Positions 24,450 through 35,912 of a stretch of 64,000 bases of DNA are shown piece after piece; position 1 is the first letter of the stretch, and every line of letters starts with the position of its first letter. Source of the stretch: Boletus sp. NGJ. Taxonomy: Eukaryota > Basidiomycota > Agaricomycetes > Boletales > Boletaceae. The position numbers and the translations under genes are program-made. The DNA is taken from assembly GCA_019096195.1 (NCBI GenBank), contig JAGTXK010000091.1, positions 434,001 to 498,000 of the forward strand. The letters run 5' to 3'. The notes beneath the pieces were generated by a model, which worked only from the letters and a program-made list of their open reading frames with translations, searched no databases and was not told the origin of the DNA.

Positions 24450-25264
24450 GAGGGGGGGAGAGAGACGCGCAGTTGCTCGTGTGTGGGGGGAGGGAAGGGA
24501 GGCGCGTGGAGGAGGACGAGGAGGAAGGAAGGACAGATATTAAAAGGAGGGAGGATGGAAAGGGCCGTCTAAATCTAGTGCCGAATAGCTTGACGTTACC
24601 GAAGGAAGGCAAAACGAAAAGGAGAGGGAAATTAAAAAGATGGCTCGGTCGTGGCGGGTGCTGCGCTGCGTTGTCGAGGATTGTCGTCGTCGTTGTCTCT
24701 GACGACGAGCGCACTGGCAACTCGTCGGGGGCGTACCCACAGCCAAGTTGCAGGACTTGGCCTCGCATTTCCTCTTTGGTCGGATTTGTCTCTGCGCAGA
24801 TCACCCCCGAGTCCCTCGTGCACCGGCCGTTACTCGGACATTTCTCATCTCCCCCCTGTCGTCGGGCCGGCGGCTTTCGTTCTGGTGCCGATGCAGACCG
24901 ATCAGTTTGAAAAATAAAATCAACAATTTATATAAATATATATATCTACGGACTTAGTTCCGTCCTGTTTCATGGCGCCGCCTTGGGCGACCCGACTTGG
25001 CTGCAGGCAGCGCATCACAGCAATTTATCTGCCGAGCTTTTTCATCAACCGCCGTCAGAGCAAAAAATTTCGTTTGCTCTATTGCTTTCGCACCTGCATA
25101 CGTTTGCCGAGCGGCTGCACCAATCGATTGGCAAATATTCGGTGTATAACGGTGCATATACTCGGCATCTTTCGCCACTTGATGACAGAATTCACGGCAT
25201 CAATTGCCGACGGCAAGCCGCAACGCCGCCATGTACAGTGCGAAGTTTATACATGTCAGTTACA
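24450..25264. other. Long gap upstream of the zinc-cluster gene, with an unexplained open segment
   Basis: 815 bp without a recognised gene. 24450-24910 is G/A-rich on the plus strand and probably the promoter of the transcription factor. 24911-24950 is an A/T run with TATATATA. 24960-25250 is unlike its surroundings: it stays open for 60-100 codons in three different frames, repeats TGCCGA-type words several times, and matches no protein I know. The RPP2 transcript must end inside it. Confidence 0.45.
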
Positions 25265-25762
25265 TTAGTCAAACAGACCAAAGCCCATATCATCATCAGA
25301 CTCCTCCTATATGCACCTGTCAATATGCTGACCCTATCATTGGACAAATATCCACCCACCTTCTCCACTTTCTCTTCCTTCTCCTCCGCTGCCTCAACAG
25401 GGCCAGGGGCGGCACCTCCACTCGCAGCCGCGGGGACACCACCAGCAACAGCACCACCAGACGGAACCTGTCTTGACTTGTCATGTTGATTTCACGACAC
25501 ACAACGCATATACGCACCGACGAGAGCTTCGCAGATCCCTCAGCGATCAACTACGCCCAATTGAGTCAGCAGGCTCTCGTCCCTGGAATTCAACACAACG
25601 TACGGCGTTGATATCTTTACCCCCGAGTTCAGAAATCAGCTTTTCAAGGCGCTCGTCATCAGCCTCGATGCCAACTGCACTGAGGACGTTCTTGACATCC
25701 TCAGCAGAAGGGGAGGAGTTACCGCCGGTCTGAAGCAGGAGGTATGCTGCGATATGGCGCAT
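25265..25762 (-). CDS. RPP2: 60S acidic ribosomal protein P2
   Basis: Stalk protein of the large ribosomal subunit that recruits translation factors. Four exons: 25762-25604, 25550-25518, 25467-25360 and 25306-25265, giving 113 residues. N-terminal [15 protein letters not shown] and the P2-type [21 protein letters not shown] dimerisation domain, then an Ala/Gly/Pro-rich hinge and the acidic tail [12 protein letters not shown] that binds elongation factors. P2 rather than P1 because of the [10 protein letters not shown] start and the missing P1 insertion. It is divergent from another ribosomal protein gene (uS19), 360 bp away. Confidence 0.96.
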
Positions 25763-26122
25763 CTACAGACGTAGTTGGACCAGATTTCCACTACATACCG
25801 CGGAATACGCACTTTAGTTGATGGTTGGTTTGGAACGTGTTGACAAGACTACGGGCAGCCACAAATCACTGAGATGATTTGAGTTCGTCGCCCCGCTGCC
25901 ATTTGGTCTTAGAACACACCTTTTAATCCTCGAGGGAAGACCTGTGGATTCTAACCGACGATGATGGTGTATTGTCTACTCTTGCGTCGGACCCACCCCT
26001 CACCAGAACTTCCGGGGTACTGTACAGTTTCACGTGGTCAAGGTTCAGCCACAACTTCCAAATTCATTCTCCGCTTCACAGACGGCCTCACCCCCGACAG
26101 CCTCAAGATCGCGAACTACACC
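25763..26122. promoter_or_regulatory. Bidirectional ribosomal-protein promoter (RPP2/RPS15)
   Basis: 360 bp separate two divergent ribosomal protein start codons, a layout that would allow joint control. No TATA box is clear; specific binding sites were not recognised. Confidence 0.55.
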
Positions 26123-26851
26123 ATGGTAAGCCTGTCTCTGTCCTAACATCGCGCCGAGATGTTCATACTCTCTATAGGCGGATTCAGCCGTTACAGACCC
26201 CAACCTCGCTGCTGAGCTCAAGAAGAAGAGAACCTTCCGCACGTTCTCGTATCGCGGTGTTGAGCTTGACAAGCTCCTCGACCTAAATAATGAGGAGGTG
26301 TGTGTGTGATTATTCCCGAGATTTTGGACCTCCTGATGTCTGTTCTGCTAGTTCATCGAAGTATGTAGCATATCTCTGGCGTAATCTCACAACTTCAACA
26401 AACCCCGTAGCTTGTTCACGCACGCGCCCGTCGCAAGTTCAACCGTGGTCTCAAGCGCCGCCCAATGGGCCTTATCAAAAAGCTGCGCAAAGCCAAGAAG
26501 GAGGCACCCCCGAATGAGAAACCCGCGGTCGTCAAGACCCACCTCCGAGACATGATCATCGTTCCCGAAATGATCGGCAGTGTAGTCGGTATCTACAACG
26601 GCAAGGTATTCCACCATTCATTGGATCGCTGTGTCCCGTCGTAACATGTGCCCTGGTCACAGGTTTTCAACTCTGTTGAGATCAAACCCGAGATGACGGG
26701 TCACTATCTCGCCGAGTTTTCATGCTCATACCGACCCGTAAAACACGGCCGTCCTGGTGTATGGTTTTCCATCATAGTTTCGCAATGATCTTACTGACAT
26801 CACCCTCAGATCGGTGCTACCCACTCCTCTCGATTCATTCCTCTCAAGTAG
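26123..26851 (+). CDS. RPS15: 40S ribosomal protein S15 (uS19)
   Basis: Small-subunit head protein near the decoding centre. Six exons: 26123-26125, 26178-26297, 26352-26360, 26411-26605, 26663-26758 and 26810-26851, giving 154 residues. The first coding exon is the ATG alone and the third is only 9 nt (Phe-Ile-Glu). Family blocks in order: [75 protein letters not shown] and [13 protein letters not shown] at the C-terminus. An intron after the start codon is frequent in fungal ribosomal protein genes. Confidence 0.97.
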
Positions 26852-27199
26852 GGGTCGGGTTTTTTACTCCATGTCTTTCATGTACTACCTCAAAATTGTA
26901 TGCGACATGCATATGAGTTCAGCACAATTACCTCCGTGTGCTCCCCCGTCCGCACCGATTTTTGATTCATTCAAAATGAGTACATTTGAATGCACGGGTA
27001 TAATGAGTATACTGCGAAGATAGTCGTCCGTGTCATACTGATAAGTGAAAAACCGTACGGTGAACTACAGATAATGCGAGAGATCGAAAGAGGATGCGGA
27101 AAAGTGGGAAAAGGCAAAAACGAACGAGGGTGACGAGTCAGCTGGATGGAAAGCAGATCGCTGAGTAATGGATGGGGAGAGGCATGTGTATCTGTATGA
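26852..27199. other. Convergent 3' region of RPS15 and the LIM-RhoGAP gene
   Basis: 348 bp between two stop codons. Nothing beyond likely 3' untranslated regions is seen. Confidence 0.5.
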
Positions 27200-30100
27200 T
27201 CATGTACGCTGACGAACCATCGTTGCTTGGTAGCCGTTCGGCGGGATTGCTTGTGCAAGTTCGCCGCTGGTTCGCGGAGGTACATACGAAGACGGTCGTG
27301 CGCCGGGTGAAGGTGTCGAGGAACCGGTCGCCGATCGCTGTGGTGCAACCAAGTCCATGTCCTGCGGTTGCGGGTGTCGAGGTCGCTGTGATTGAATCAT
27401 CACAGCTCCCTGTGAGAGCGAAGTCGGGTGTACAGGCGACGGGTACGACATCGGTGCATGGACAAGGCCAGGGTGGGAGTGAGGCGATTGCTGGCGACCA
27501 TTTCGCAACTGAGGCTCGGTTGGAGCCGAATTCAGCGTGGGTCGTTCCAGAGGAATCGATCTGGGTGGGTTGACGGGGTTTGGAGAACCAGGGAATACTG
27601 CTGATGCGGGGGTTCTTGCACCTGCCTTCAGCCGCATGTACGTATCGCATTTCTTCAGGAAGTCCTTGCTGGGAAGCTCCAGAGTGTTCGAGAAGTATTC
27701 TTGATCGTGGAGTATGGGGAGAAACTCCTCGGGGACAGTGTAGAACTCATCCTGATTTTCCAACAAGGAAGTTACCACCCTGATCGCTCCAAAGCTCTCG
27801 TCTCGAACTGCGTCCCTACCCCGTGAGTAGAGAATACTTGGGCAAATGACGGTAGCAAGATTTGGTAGGTCCATCTTGCTTCCGGTCGACTCATCCATAT
27901 GGGCAAATGAGGCGACCCATTTCAAGAATACAAAGAGCACTTCCATCGTATCGCGGTGGCTTTTGGGAAGCAGGAGTGAGACCATGTGAAGACAACGCCG
28001 GCGCTCCGAATCTGTGGGAATTGCTTTACCAAATGTCGATAAGTTAAGTCACACCATGGTCATGCAACAGGAACACACATTGTGATGCAATTAGCAAGCG
28101 GTGCAGCTTGAACGTCATCAAGGGTTCAGGCAGTTCACGTAAAAACTTCTTGAGAAGTGCGGCCAATTGCACCGGGTTGTCTTGCGTGAGATCAACGGAT
28201 GATGGATCATGATCGATGGCCTCCGTAAGATCCTTGAGACGTCGTATGTTGCCATTGCGACGGAAAATGCCTTCCACAGACATGTCTGCAAGGAGAAAAT
28301 CAATCAATCATCCACTCCTGACATGAGAACGATACACACCCATCTGTCGCATGGCAGAGACGACATCGTCAATGAAACTAGGCACTCTCAACGTCGCACG
28401 CGTAGCTCCATGCAAGGAATCCGAGCCCTCCCGCTCAACTAATAGCTCTAGCGGAACACTGAAAACACCTGAATAAGGCAGTCAGCGACCGTCTGGCGTC
28501 AAGCAAGAATGCGTGTACCCTTTTTCTTGACGTTTTTTTTGTCGCCTGCTTTAAACAGCTTATTCCAAAAACCGGCCTTTTTCGTCTCCACGAGTTCCAA
28601 AAGCTCATCCAAATCGATTTGGTCCTTGAGAGGAGATCGTTGCAAGGCGAGGAGGGCGCAATGTTTGACGATCGCAAGCTCAAGAGCACTGAGTTCGGCG
28701 ATGTGGGGTATCGTGCTTTGGCGCGGTAATGAGCGCTGCTGCTCGCGAGCTTGAGCTACCTCCATTAGTTGAGGTATATCAGCGAGCGTGATACCGTCAT
28801 CTGGGACGTGGAGAGGTGCTTCCTCAAGACCGCCTGCGGGAGAGTTGGGCGCAGACTCGTCCACAATCTTTACCTCGGTGTTATTGCGAATTAGAGGGGG
28901 TCGTCCAGACTGTCCCTGGACATTGGTGTCTAGGGTACCTGGGGATCGCACCCGTGCGCGAGATGGAGGAAGTGATGGACTTGATCCGGGCTGAGAAGGC
29001 TGCCGACCTGGTATAAGGTTACCAGGAGGAGGTCCTCGCTGAGGTTGGGGCGACTTAATTTCTTGTTGCGAGCGTTGCACGCTGAGAGATTCCGAAGGAT
29101 GGACTGTCCTGCCAGCAGGACTCTCCACGACAATTGATCTCCTGGGCAATCGTGCTGTGGCAGACAGTTTGCGATCCAGATGAACCGATTTCATCCGCAT
29201 GATGTCACCAGAATTGCGATACGGATCCTGATCTCCACCTTTGGGGTTGGGTAACAGTCGAGCTAGCTAATTCGTGATAGTTCAGCGAGGAGATCTGGTT
29301 TCAGAGATTCCAGTAAACATACCTGGCGAAAGTGGGACGACGCCTTGTTGTTTGAGAACAAGGTACAGACGACGAAGAGCAATATTGAGCAAGAACGCGT
29401 ACTGTTCCAGACGAGACACCGCTTGAAACCCGCCCCGGCAATTGGCATAAGCGTGATCGGTGCAGAGTGTCACAGATGGTACGTCGCCAAACGATGGTGT
29501 CTCCTTGACGGATTCAATATCATACATAAATATGTTGACATTGGCAGGGGGTCTGCGCATAGCTGGTAGCTTCAATGGGTCCTTGTCGGCTTTGTCCCTT
29601 TCCTTGTCCTCTGCAGCTTTCGGTGGCGTAGGATCCTTCGGCAGTAGAACTGCAGCAGCTTTGCCGCAGTTGCTACATTGCAGACACTGCGAGTGCCACC
29701 GCTGATATGTTCCCAGCCGGATACAATCCTCCTCGACCGCCTGAGTACACTTTACGCATCGATCCGAGGGTGGATTGCTGACAGAGAGTTTTGAGGGCGA
29801 GGTAGCCGAGAATGGAGACTCTCCAGCTAGCTCAGGAGCCAGACTCCTAAATCCGTACGTGACTCCCTGGGTGCCTATATTGGCACCGCTGGTTTGTCCC
29901 ACCACTTCACCACTACTGTTTTTGATGATCCGGCGCGCAGCTGGATCCCCACCCTGCACGGCAAGGAGATGTAGCTTATCCAAGAAAGAAGGCATCGCTT
30001 CCCTGACGCTCTGCTCCCTCTCCAGTTTCAACGCACCGGTCAATGCGATGCGGATGAGGATCTTGAGGTAATGAGCTATTCCTGTGACGAGGGCTAATAG

Positions 30101-31809
30101 TTCTTGCGTCATGCCTATCCGACGCGATCCTGTTTCTTGCGTACGGGACAGCAACGTGAAGAGATCGACGGTTTTTCGACAGAGCATGCGGGCTTCGCGG
30201 ATATGGGACATCCCTGAAATGTGACGTAAGAAGCAAGGCTACGAATATATGGCGCAAGGCATACTTACCCTTGAGGCTAAGCCTTGCACAATGGTACTCG
30301 AGATCATCGATAGTACCGAAAAGGACCTCGACGTGAAGAATAAACTTCTCCGCCATCCTGATGGCATCGAGATATTGCCCATTACTGACCTGCCGCAGCA
30401 TATCCGATATGCACGCAGCACTGGATTCCTCGAAAGCGGAAAGGACACTGAGAAAGCAAGATTAATACTTGAAGTACGAATGTCGAGATCACTCACGTCC
30501 AAATTCGGTATACCAACTGTTCCATTCTCACCTGCTTTTCTTTGAGGGAGAGTGGTGTTTCGCGCTTTTCCTCCTCGACATAGGAAGGCTCCAGCTCCGA
30601 TCCGTCGCTTATAGAACCGGTTGACCTCCGCGAGACGACTTTGACATTCCAGAACTAGGTGGTTCAATATGTGACCGATCAGGTGGAGATTCGCACGGCA
30701 TACCTTGTTGATCATGTAACACTCTGGATGCCAGCACTCGTCCCTCATGTTCCGATTGATCTCAACGAACTGTTTCAGGATGGCACTACTGCAACCGGCG
30801 CATTTCGTGGCAAAACGCGTCGAGTAATGAAAGTGACAGTAGACATCACCATCATGTTCGTAGTATGAATCCTGAGGACCGAAAAGAGTCGGACATAAGG
30901 AGCAAGTAAAGTGTTCCACGTGGTACTTTTTGTCTGCGTGTGGTGCTCAACGGGAGGACGGGGAATGAGCAAGAGAAAGACTGACTGCACGCGGTGATGT
31001 AGCTTCCACGCAAAGCAAGGCCACACTTGGCGCAAATGAGGTTCAGACGACGGAAGTAGTCTCTTTCGCAAAGAGGTTGTTGCTTGCCATCTGGCCCATC
31101 TATGGGGAAGAACTTTGCGGCGACGACATCACCACAATCCTGAGGGACGATTGAATATAGAGAGCGAGAATCTGAAGCGGAGGACAGACCAGACACTTGA
31201 AACAGTTTAGGTGGAAGACGGTGCCGAGTGCACGTACGAATGCACCCTGCATCGGAAGGCCACAGGCTGAGCATGGACTGGAGGAGAATGGAGTGAGTGA
31301 GTGATGAAATGATGCAAGGGGACTCACGAGGAGGATAGGCTGGTGGATGTTACTGAGGAGGTGGAGGTCAAGGGACCACCCTTGTTGGGGGAACTGGAAC
31401 CGGAGGAGTTCGTATGGGCAGAGACGTCGGAGGTGGCGCTGTTGCGCCGTGCCCTGTCGGGGGGATGGTCGGATGTGGGAGTGCGGGCAGAATGATGGGA
31501 GGGGCTGTTCGGGGTGGTGGGACGACTAGCGGCGCGGAAGGAAGGCGATGGCGCGGAGAGAAAGAGGGGAAATGCGTTTGGGTCATGGGTTGGACTGTGG
31601 TTGAGGTCGTCGCTACGGGCACGGGGGAAAGGATCGTGAATTGGAGAGAGGTTATGCCGGGAGAGGTCGTGAGTGGAGCCAAGGGTGGACGCTCTTGTTG
31701 GAAAATGTGGGCGATCTGGGAGACGAGCTGGGCTGAGTGGTGGTGCGGAGATGGGAGCAGGAGGAAGGTGGTCGTTGCGGAGACGGGCAGCCTCTGAATC
31801 AAAGGCCAT
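27200..31809 (-). CDS. LRG1: LIM-domain RhoGAP of LRG1 type
   Basis: Cytosolic GTPase-activating protein; in yeast Lrg1 acts on Rho1, which drives glucan synthesis and the Pkc1-Slt2 cascade. Start chosen at 31809 (MAFDSEAARLRND). A Ser/Pro-rich leader is followed by zinc-binding LIM modules: CSACGLPMQGAFVRALG near 31290, CAKCGLALRGSYITAC near 31030, CAGCSSAILKQFVEI near 30790, and a separate CVKCTQAVEEDCIRLG near 29760. The RhoGAP domain is at roughly 28440-27700, with the arginine-finger segment EGIFRRNGNIRRLKDL and the FLRELPEPLMTFKL block. The C-terminal 150 residues are Pro-rich and disordered. There are about a dozen exons; not every junction was fixed. Domain order and spacing match Lrg1 rather than Rga1/2. 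Confidence 0.88.
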
Positions 31810-32028
31810 GGTCGACCTGTGGGCAACGAAGGGTCTCTTGCTCACAAGCCTTCCGGTCACAAATGTCACACGCCTCCTGTCACAGACACGAAGTGCTGAT
31901 GACCTCAACTGAGCTGTGCCTCGAAAGATTCAACCTCCGACGGCATCTCGGCATCTCCGCCGAGCACCTTCGTCGTCCCATCCCGAGTCTGCTATATACC
32001 ACCACAGACCGACCGACATGCTCCCCCC

Positions 32029-32542
32029 ATGTATCCACACCACCACGTCTTTCTCCACCGCGGCGCCTCCCGCCTCGTCTGGTTCCTCGTCGGCGCCGGC
32101 GTCGCTACCTGCTGGCACCGTTCCGCCATCATGCGCGATCACCGTGCCCAGTACTTTCCCTGCGTGATGCAACCCCGTCAGGACGCTGATTCCGCTAAAT
32201 CGACCTGGGGCCCGGACCAGATTGCGCCGGGATGGCAGAACCAACGCGACTGGGAGCGAGACAGGGAACGCTGGAGGCATCTCCAGAAGCGTGCCGGAGA
32301 AACAGTCCGTGGCCCTCTTGCCATCCAAACGTCTGCTCACACCGAATGTATCCAGGCCGCTGACCTCTCCGAGTCCACACTCGATTCCATAGTCGCCGCT
32401 GCAGAGTCCCTGAAAGCTGTACGTACTCATCTCCCCGCATTACGCCAACTTGGTCTGATTCACGAGATAGAAACTCGCCGAACTTCGCACTGAGCGTCAA
32501 CGTCTTGAGGGTGAAAAAAAAGTCACCCATCCGGCTGCATAA
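32029..32542 (+). CDS. Small conserved fungal single-pass membrane protein
   Basis: Two exons, 32029-32418 and 32471-32542, giving 153 residues. A His-rich N-terminus (MYPHHHVFLHRG) precedes one hydrophobic segment, LVWFLVGAGVATCWH, at about residues 16-30. A charged region rich in Arg/Glu follows (NQRDWERDRERWRHLQ), then helices ending in KLAELRTERQRLEGEKK. I recognise this layout from uncharacterised fungal proteins but know no function. The start fits because the hydrophobic segment directly follows, and splicing the single intron extends the final amphipathic helix in phase. It is divergent from the LIM-RhoGAP (219 bp). Confidence 0.72.
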
Positions 32543-32730
32543 ACATCTCCATTGCTCCGGTCATTCGCAAACAATCACACCTCACTTTTAATTGGATCTT
32601 ATCTCTGTAGCTATTTATCAGCTTGTACATTCCATCCATACTCATGTTTGTACATAATATAACTGGTCCTACCCGTCATTTCCGAGTTCATGACACTTGG
32701 CTTTCGCCGCTATTCATCAACTGAGGACCC

Positions 32731-34572
32731 TTAAACCTGCGCTCCATGCTCCGGTTGCGCGGCGCGAACGTAATCTGGCATCTGCGGATTCAATTTCCCT
32801 TGTTCCTCCGCTGGAGATTGACAAATGATGAGCACTTCCTCAAAGACGTACAAATCCAATCAACTCACGCGTCGCGTGCCAGAAGTAAATGATAAGACCG
32901 ACGATAACGACAGCAAATGCGGGGAAATAGAGCCAGAATGGGGAATAATGCTGCACTGTTCCTCAGGGACCGAACAGCGACACTACACACAGACTTACGA
33001 ATAGGAACAAACCTGCGAGTCAACAGTCAGCAGCAGACTCTGACAAGGTTATACAGCAACACACACCAAACAAGAGACCGTAAAAATCGCTTGTGAGCAG
33101 ACTGATGTTGTAAAATGGCGACGAAGCCGAGCGGTACAGCAGAGGCGCAGTCGTATACAGGATAAACATGGCTAAGGAACCGAAATCAACGATTCATCTT
33201 TGATGAACGGAATGCTTACCCGCGGTATACGCAAGCAAGAACCCAACTACGATGGAACATCAAAGTGGTGGACCGCAATCCGGCGAACACATCCCAACTT
33301 ACTGGTCGCACCATTCCATGAAGCTTGCGTCATGGCGTAGTGCTCTAGTGCGGATGCTTGAATCCCATTGATCAATGTTCCCCACATGCCCAGCTGCCCA
33401 ACGACCTGCGATCGAAGAGTTGGGTTCGATCGAACAGTGCAAGCACAACGGTCAACTTCACCTCGTAAAGGGGTCTCCGTCTAACGAGAAACTCCTCGGT
33501 TGCATTGGCTGGGAGTGCCCCGTGTCTAGTAACATATCACCTGACAAGGACTGCCGGACTCACTGAAACCGTACAAAGTCGCACCGACGATCATGAAGGC
33601 ATCACCCTTGCCTCTGCTCAAGGCAGGGTAGTTCTTGTCCGTGAGCATGTCAGATGAAACGAGCATCCCTAGCCCCCCAATGCACACCAGGATACCCTGT
33701 CAGTGTCAACAATCGTTACCATTAGTACGGACGAAAGAAGACTGTGGTACTCACCAGCACTTGTGTCCAGTGGTACTTGGTGCGCATGTACACCCAACAA
33801 AAGAATAAACAGACGGGTATCGCCCAACTAGAAAGAGTTAATCCTCGCAAGATAGACATCAAAAAGACATACGCATCCAGTAGCATGCATGACAACAAGT
33901 CAGTATAATTGTACGCCTGGATAGTCTGTGAGTACTGCTAATGTACTCTCTGATTGCTCTGACTTATCATACTTTTACGACAAGGAAGTTACCTTCCACG
34001 TCACAAGATGCAAGAATGAAATCTGCCGGGATCATCAGACCAAGAAAGCAAATCAATTGGTGCGCATACATTTCCATCCGTCGCGGAAGATCATCTGTCC
34101 CCACCCTCGTAAGCCGTCTGTTGACAGGCGAAGTTATGAGTCGTTTCGACTGGCATGCTCAGAACTCCGCACATTTGTATATGGTGTACGGGGTATAGAC
34201 CACGAATAATGAGAAATACCTAATGGACCAAGAGTTAATGTCGCGGCCCAGAGCAAGACGAGGTACCCACAAAAACCATGTCTGTGTGGTGGATAGGGTC
34301 CAATTCCTGCTTACGAGTTCGGTAGTGGTCACGTTGGTCACCGTTATGCAGAGCGATACCACCTGTCCGGCGGTAAACGAGAAGATGAAACGCCTTGTCC
34401 AAAGACTCTTCCAGCGGGCCCAAACACTACGCGCCAAGGCACCAAAGGATGAATAGTCAATCGGCGGCCTAACGAGGTTCCGCGGTTGACTGTCTTCGGT
34501 TGGCGAGGACGGAACGGAGTATGCAATATCGTCGGTGTAATCCTGTTTACTCCCCATGGATCGTTGGGACAT
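32731..34572 (-). CDS. SLC35F1/F2/F6-like solute transporter
   Basis: Multi-pass membrane transporter of the drug/metabolite-transporter superfamily (SLC35F branch, formerly DUF914); its substrate is unknown. The start at 34572 gives MSQRSMGSKQDYTDD. Exon 1 carries the first membrane helix FSFTAGQVVSLCITVTNVTTTEL, split here by family convention at SLCITVTN. Later exons carry YFSLFVVYTPYTIYK, NYTDLLSCMLLDAW and, near 32940-32880, the last helix FPAFAVVIVGLIIYFW. The final exon encodes a short cytosolic tail ending QPEHGAQV with the stop at 32733-32731. About ten short exons are implied; boundaries between 33900 and 33000 were not all set. Confidence 0.82.
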
Positions 34573-34981
34573 GGGGTCGGTAATGATCTGCAACGCGGGT
34601 TCCCTCTTATCGGTGTGAAAAAAGCGCGATTTCTGGGAACGAGGCTGTACGACAACAAAGGGTACTTACGCACACATTTGCATCTGCCTATGCGACAAGG
34701 AAAATGTGGTGTTAAACTTCTGTCAGTGGATACCCATGGACGTGTCGTGATTAAGGGCCAGGGCGACCAATGCTGCGCTCTCCACAATACAGTAGAGCTA
34801 GAGAGGGTGCCAAATGGTATGTACCGTGTTTCTGACGGAACATTCGCCTCTTTACATAAACTCACCCGGATCACAAAACAGTATTGGAATATTGACCAGT
34901 CTCACGAGCAAAGAGTCACTGCTTGGAGAATTTTACAAAGCGCTCGCCATTAAGCCAAAGGTCTACAGTATAGTCAATATA
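34573..34981. other. Intergenic stretch between transporter and p24 genes
   Basis: 409 bp between two minus-strand genes, holding the transporter promoter and the p24 3' region. Plus-strand open frames here show no family match. Confidence 0.5.
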
Positions 34982-35790
34982 CTAAGTCCTATCCTGGAAG
35001 AATCGCTACGGAGACAGGAAGCCCTCGTCAGCTCACTCATCTCGTCAAGTCAAAGGACCTTACTTTGAGATGCTTCAGCTGCCACGTACACGTGAGAACC
35101 AGGACTATGATCTGCAGTAAGCTGTACCACACTGCCTTCGAGTTGGTCGCCTCGCTCAAATCGCGAAAGTCTGCTTCTCTCTCTCGCTGGTACTGCTGTT
35201 CACGACGGACGTCCTCCAGTTTTTGATTCAGTTCGCGGACCTTGCCCGCCAGTTCCGAGACATGACTACGGTCGCGCTCGACGTCCGGTTTGGTGTTGCC
35301 CACGATGACGTCCAGATAAAGCTTAATGTGTGTACTTGACCACCACGATGTGTAATTCGTGGAAAGACATATTTGGTGGTCACCAGACTCATGGGAGGTA
35401 AAGGTGAAGCGACTGTCGGGTGGTCCGCGAGTCTGGACGACAGAGTGACCAGTCTCCATCTCCTATAAGCAGTTATAAACATATATGTCCGACAGATCCA
35501 CACATGCCACGTACCTCCACCTCAACAACGACACCGAGGTCTGGTTCCACCACATAGCTTTGTGACTTTTCTTGCCACTCTAGTGCCCGATAGTGTCCTG
35601 GAAACGGCAGTTGGTTGACATGTTCTCACAAGTAGTTGCCGAAACACATACCCTCGACAACAGTGTCGGAAGGAAGCTCCTCGATAAAACATCGCTTCTC
35701 GTTAGCATCGAGGTAGAAATGGAGGGCGTTTACAATGGTCAAAAAGTGTAATAATGGAAATAAGAGTGTCGCAGGGCGGAATGCGAGCAT
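34982..35790 (-). CDS. p24/TMED family ER-Golgi cargo receptor
   Basis: Type I membrane protein of COPII/COPI vesicles that sorts secretory and GPI-anchored cargo. Four exons: 35790-35652, 35597-35515, 35462-35064 and 35005-34982, giving 214 residues. Signal peptide MLAFRPATLLFPLLHFLTIVNA; GOLD domain with the paired cysteines in EKRCFIEEL and HQICLSTN; a coiled coil (SELAGKVRELNQKLEDVRRE); one membrane span (WYSLLQIIVLVLTCTWQL); and a short tail KRFFQDRT with the di-phenylalanine COPII signal. The tail lacks a KKXX retrieval motif, which argues against the Emp24-beta branch's KK ending. Most like the Erp1/5 (alpha or gamma) group. Divergent from RPF1 by 122 bp. Confidence 0.92.
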
Positions 35791-35912
35791 CCTGCAACAC
35801 AATGAACAGATGAACGAGACAATTCTATGCCAGCGGTGACATGCACTCGGTCACGTGGTCACCAGCATTGGGTAGGGCAGCCTGGCACTCAAATCCTTTC
35901 TGTATCGACAGC

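Noticed and set aside
24473-24910. 145-codon frames on both strands upstream of the zinc-cluster gene
   Set aside because: Low-complexity translations rich in Arg, Glu or Ser from a purine-biased promoter region.
31347-31912. Plus-strand frames of 60-150 codons opposite the LIM-RhoGAP leader
   Set aside because: They are the reverse of its Ser/Pro-rich N-terminal region.
33375-33566. 63-codon plus-strand frame inside the SLC35F-type gene
   Set aside because: It lies opposite membrane-helix exons; no start context or family match.
34486-34953. 155-codon plus-strand frame
   Set aside because: It overlaps the transporter's first exon on the other strand and shows no conserved protein.
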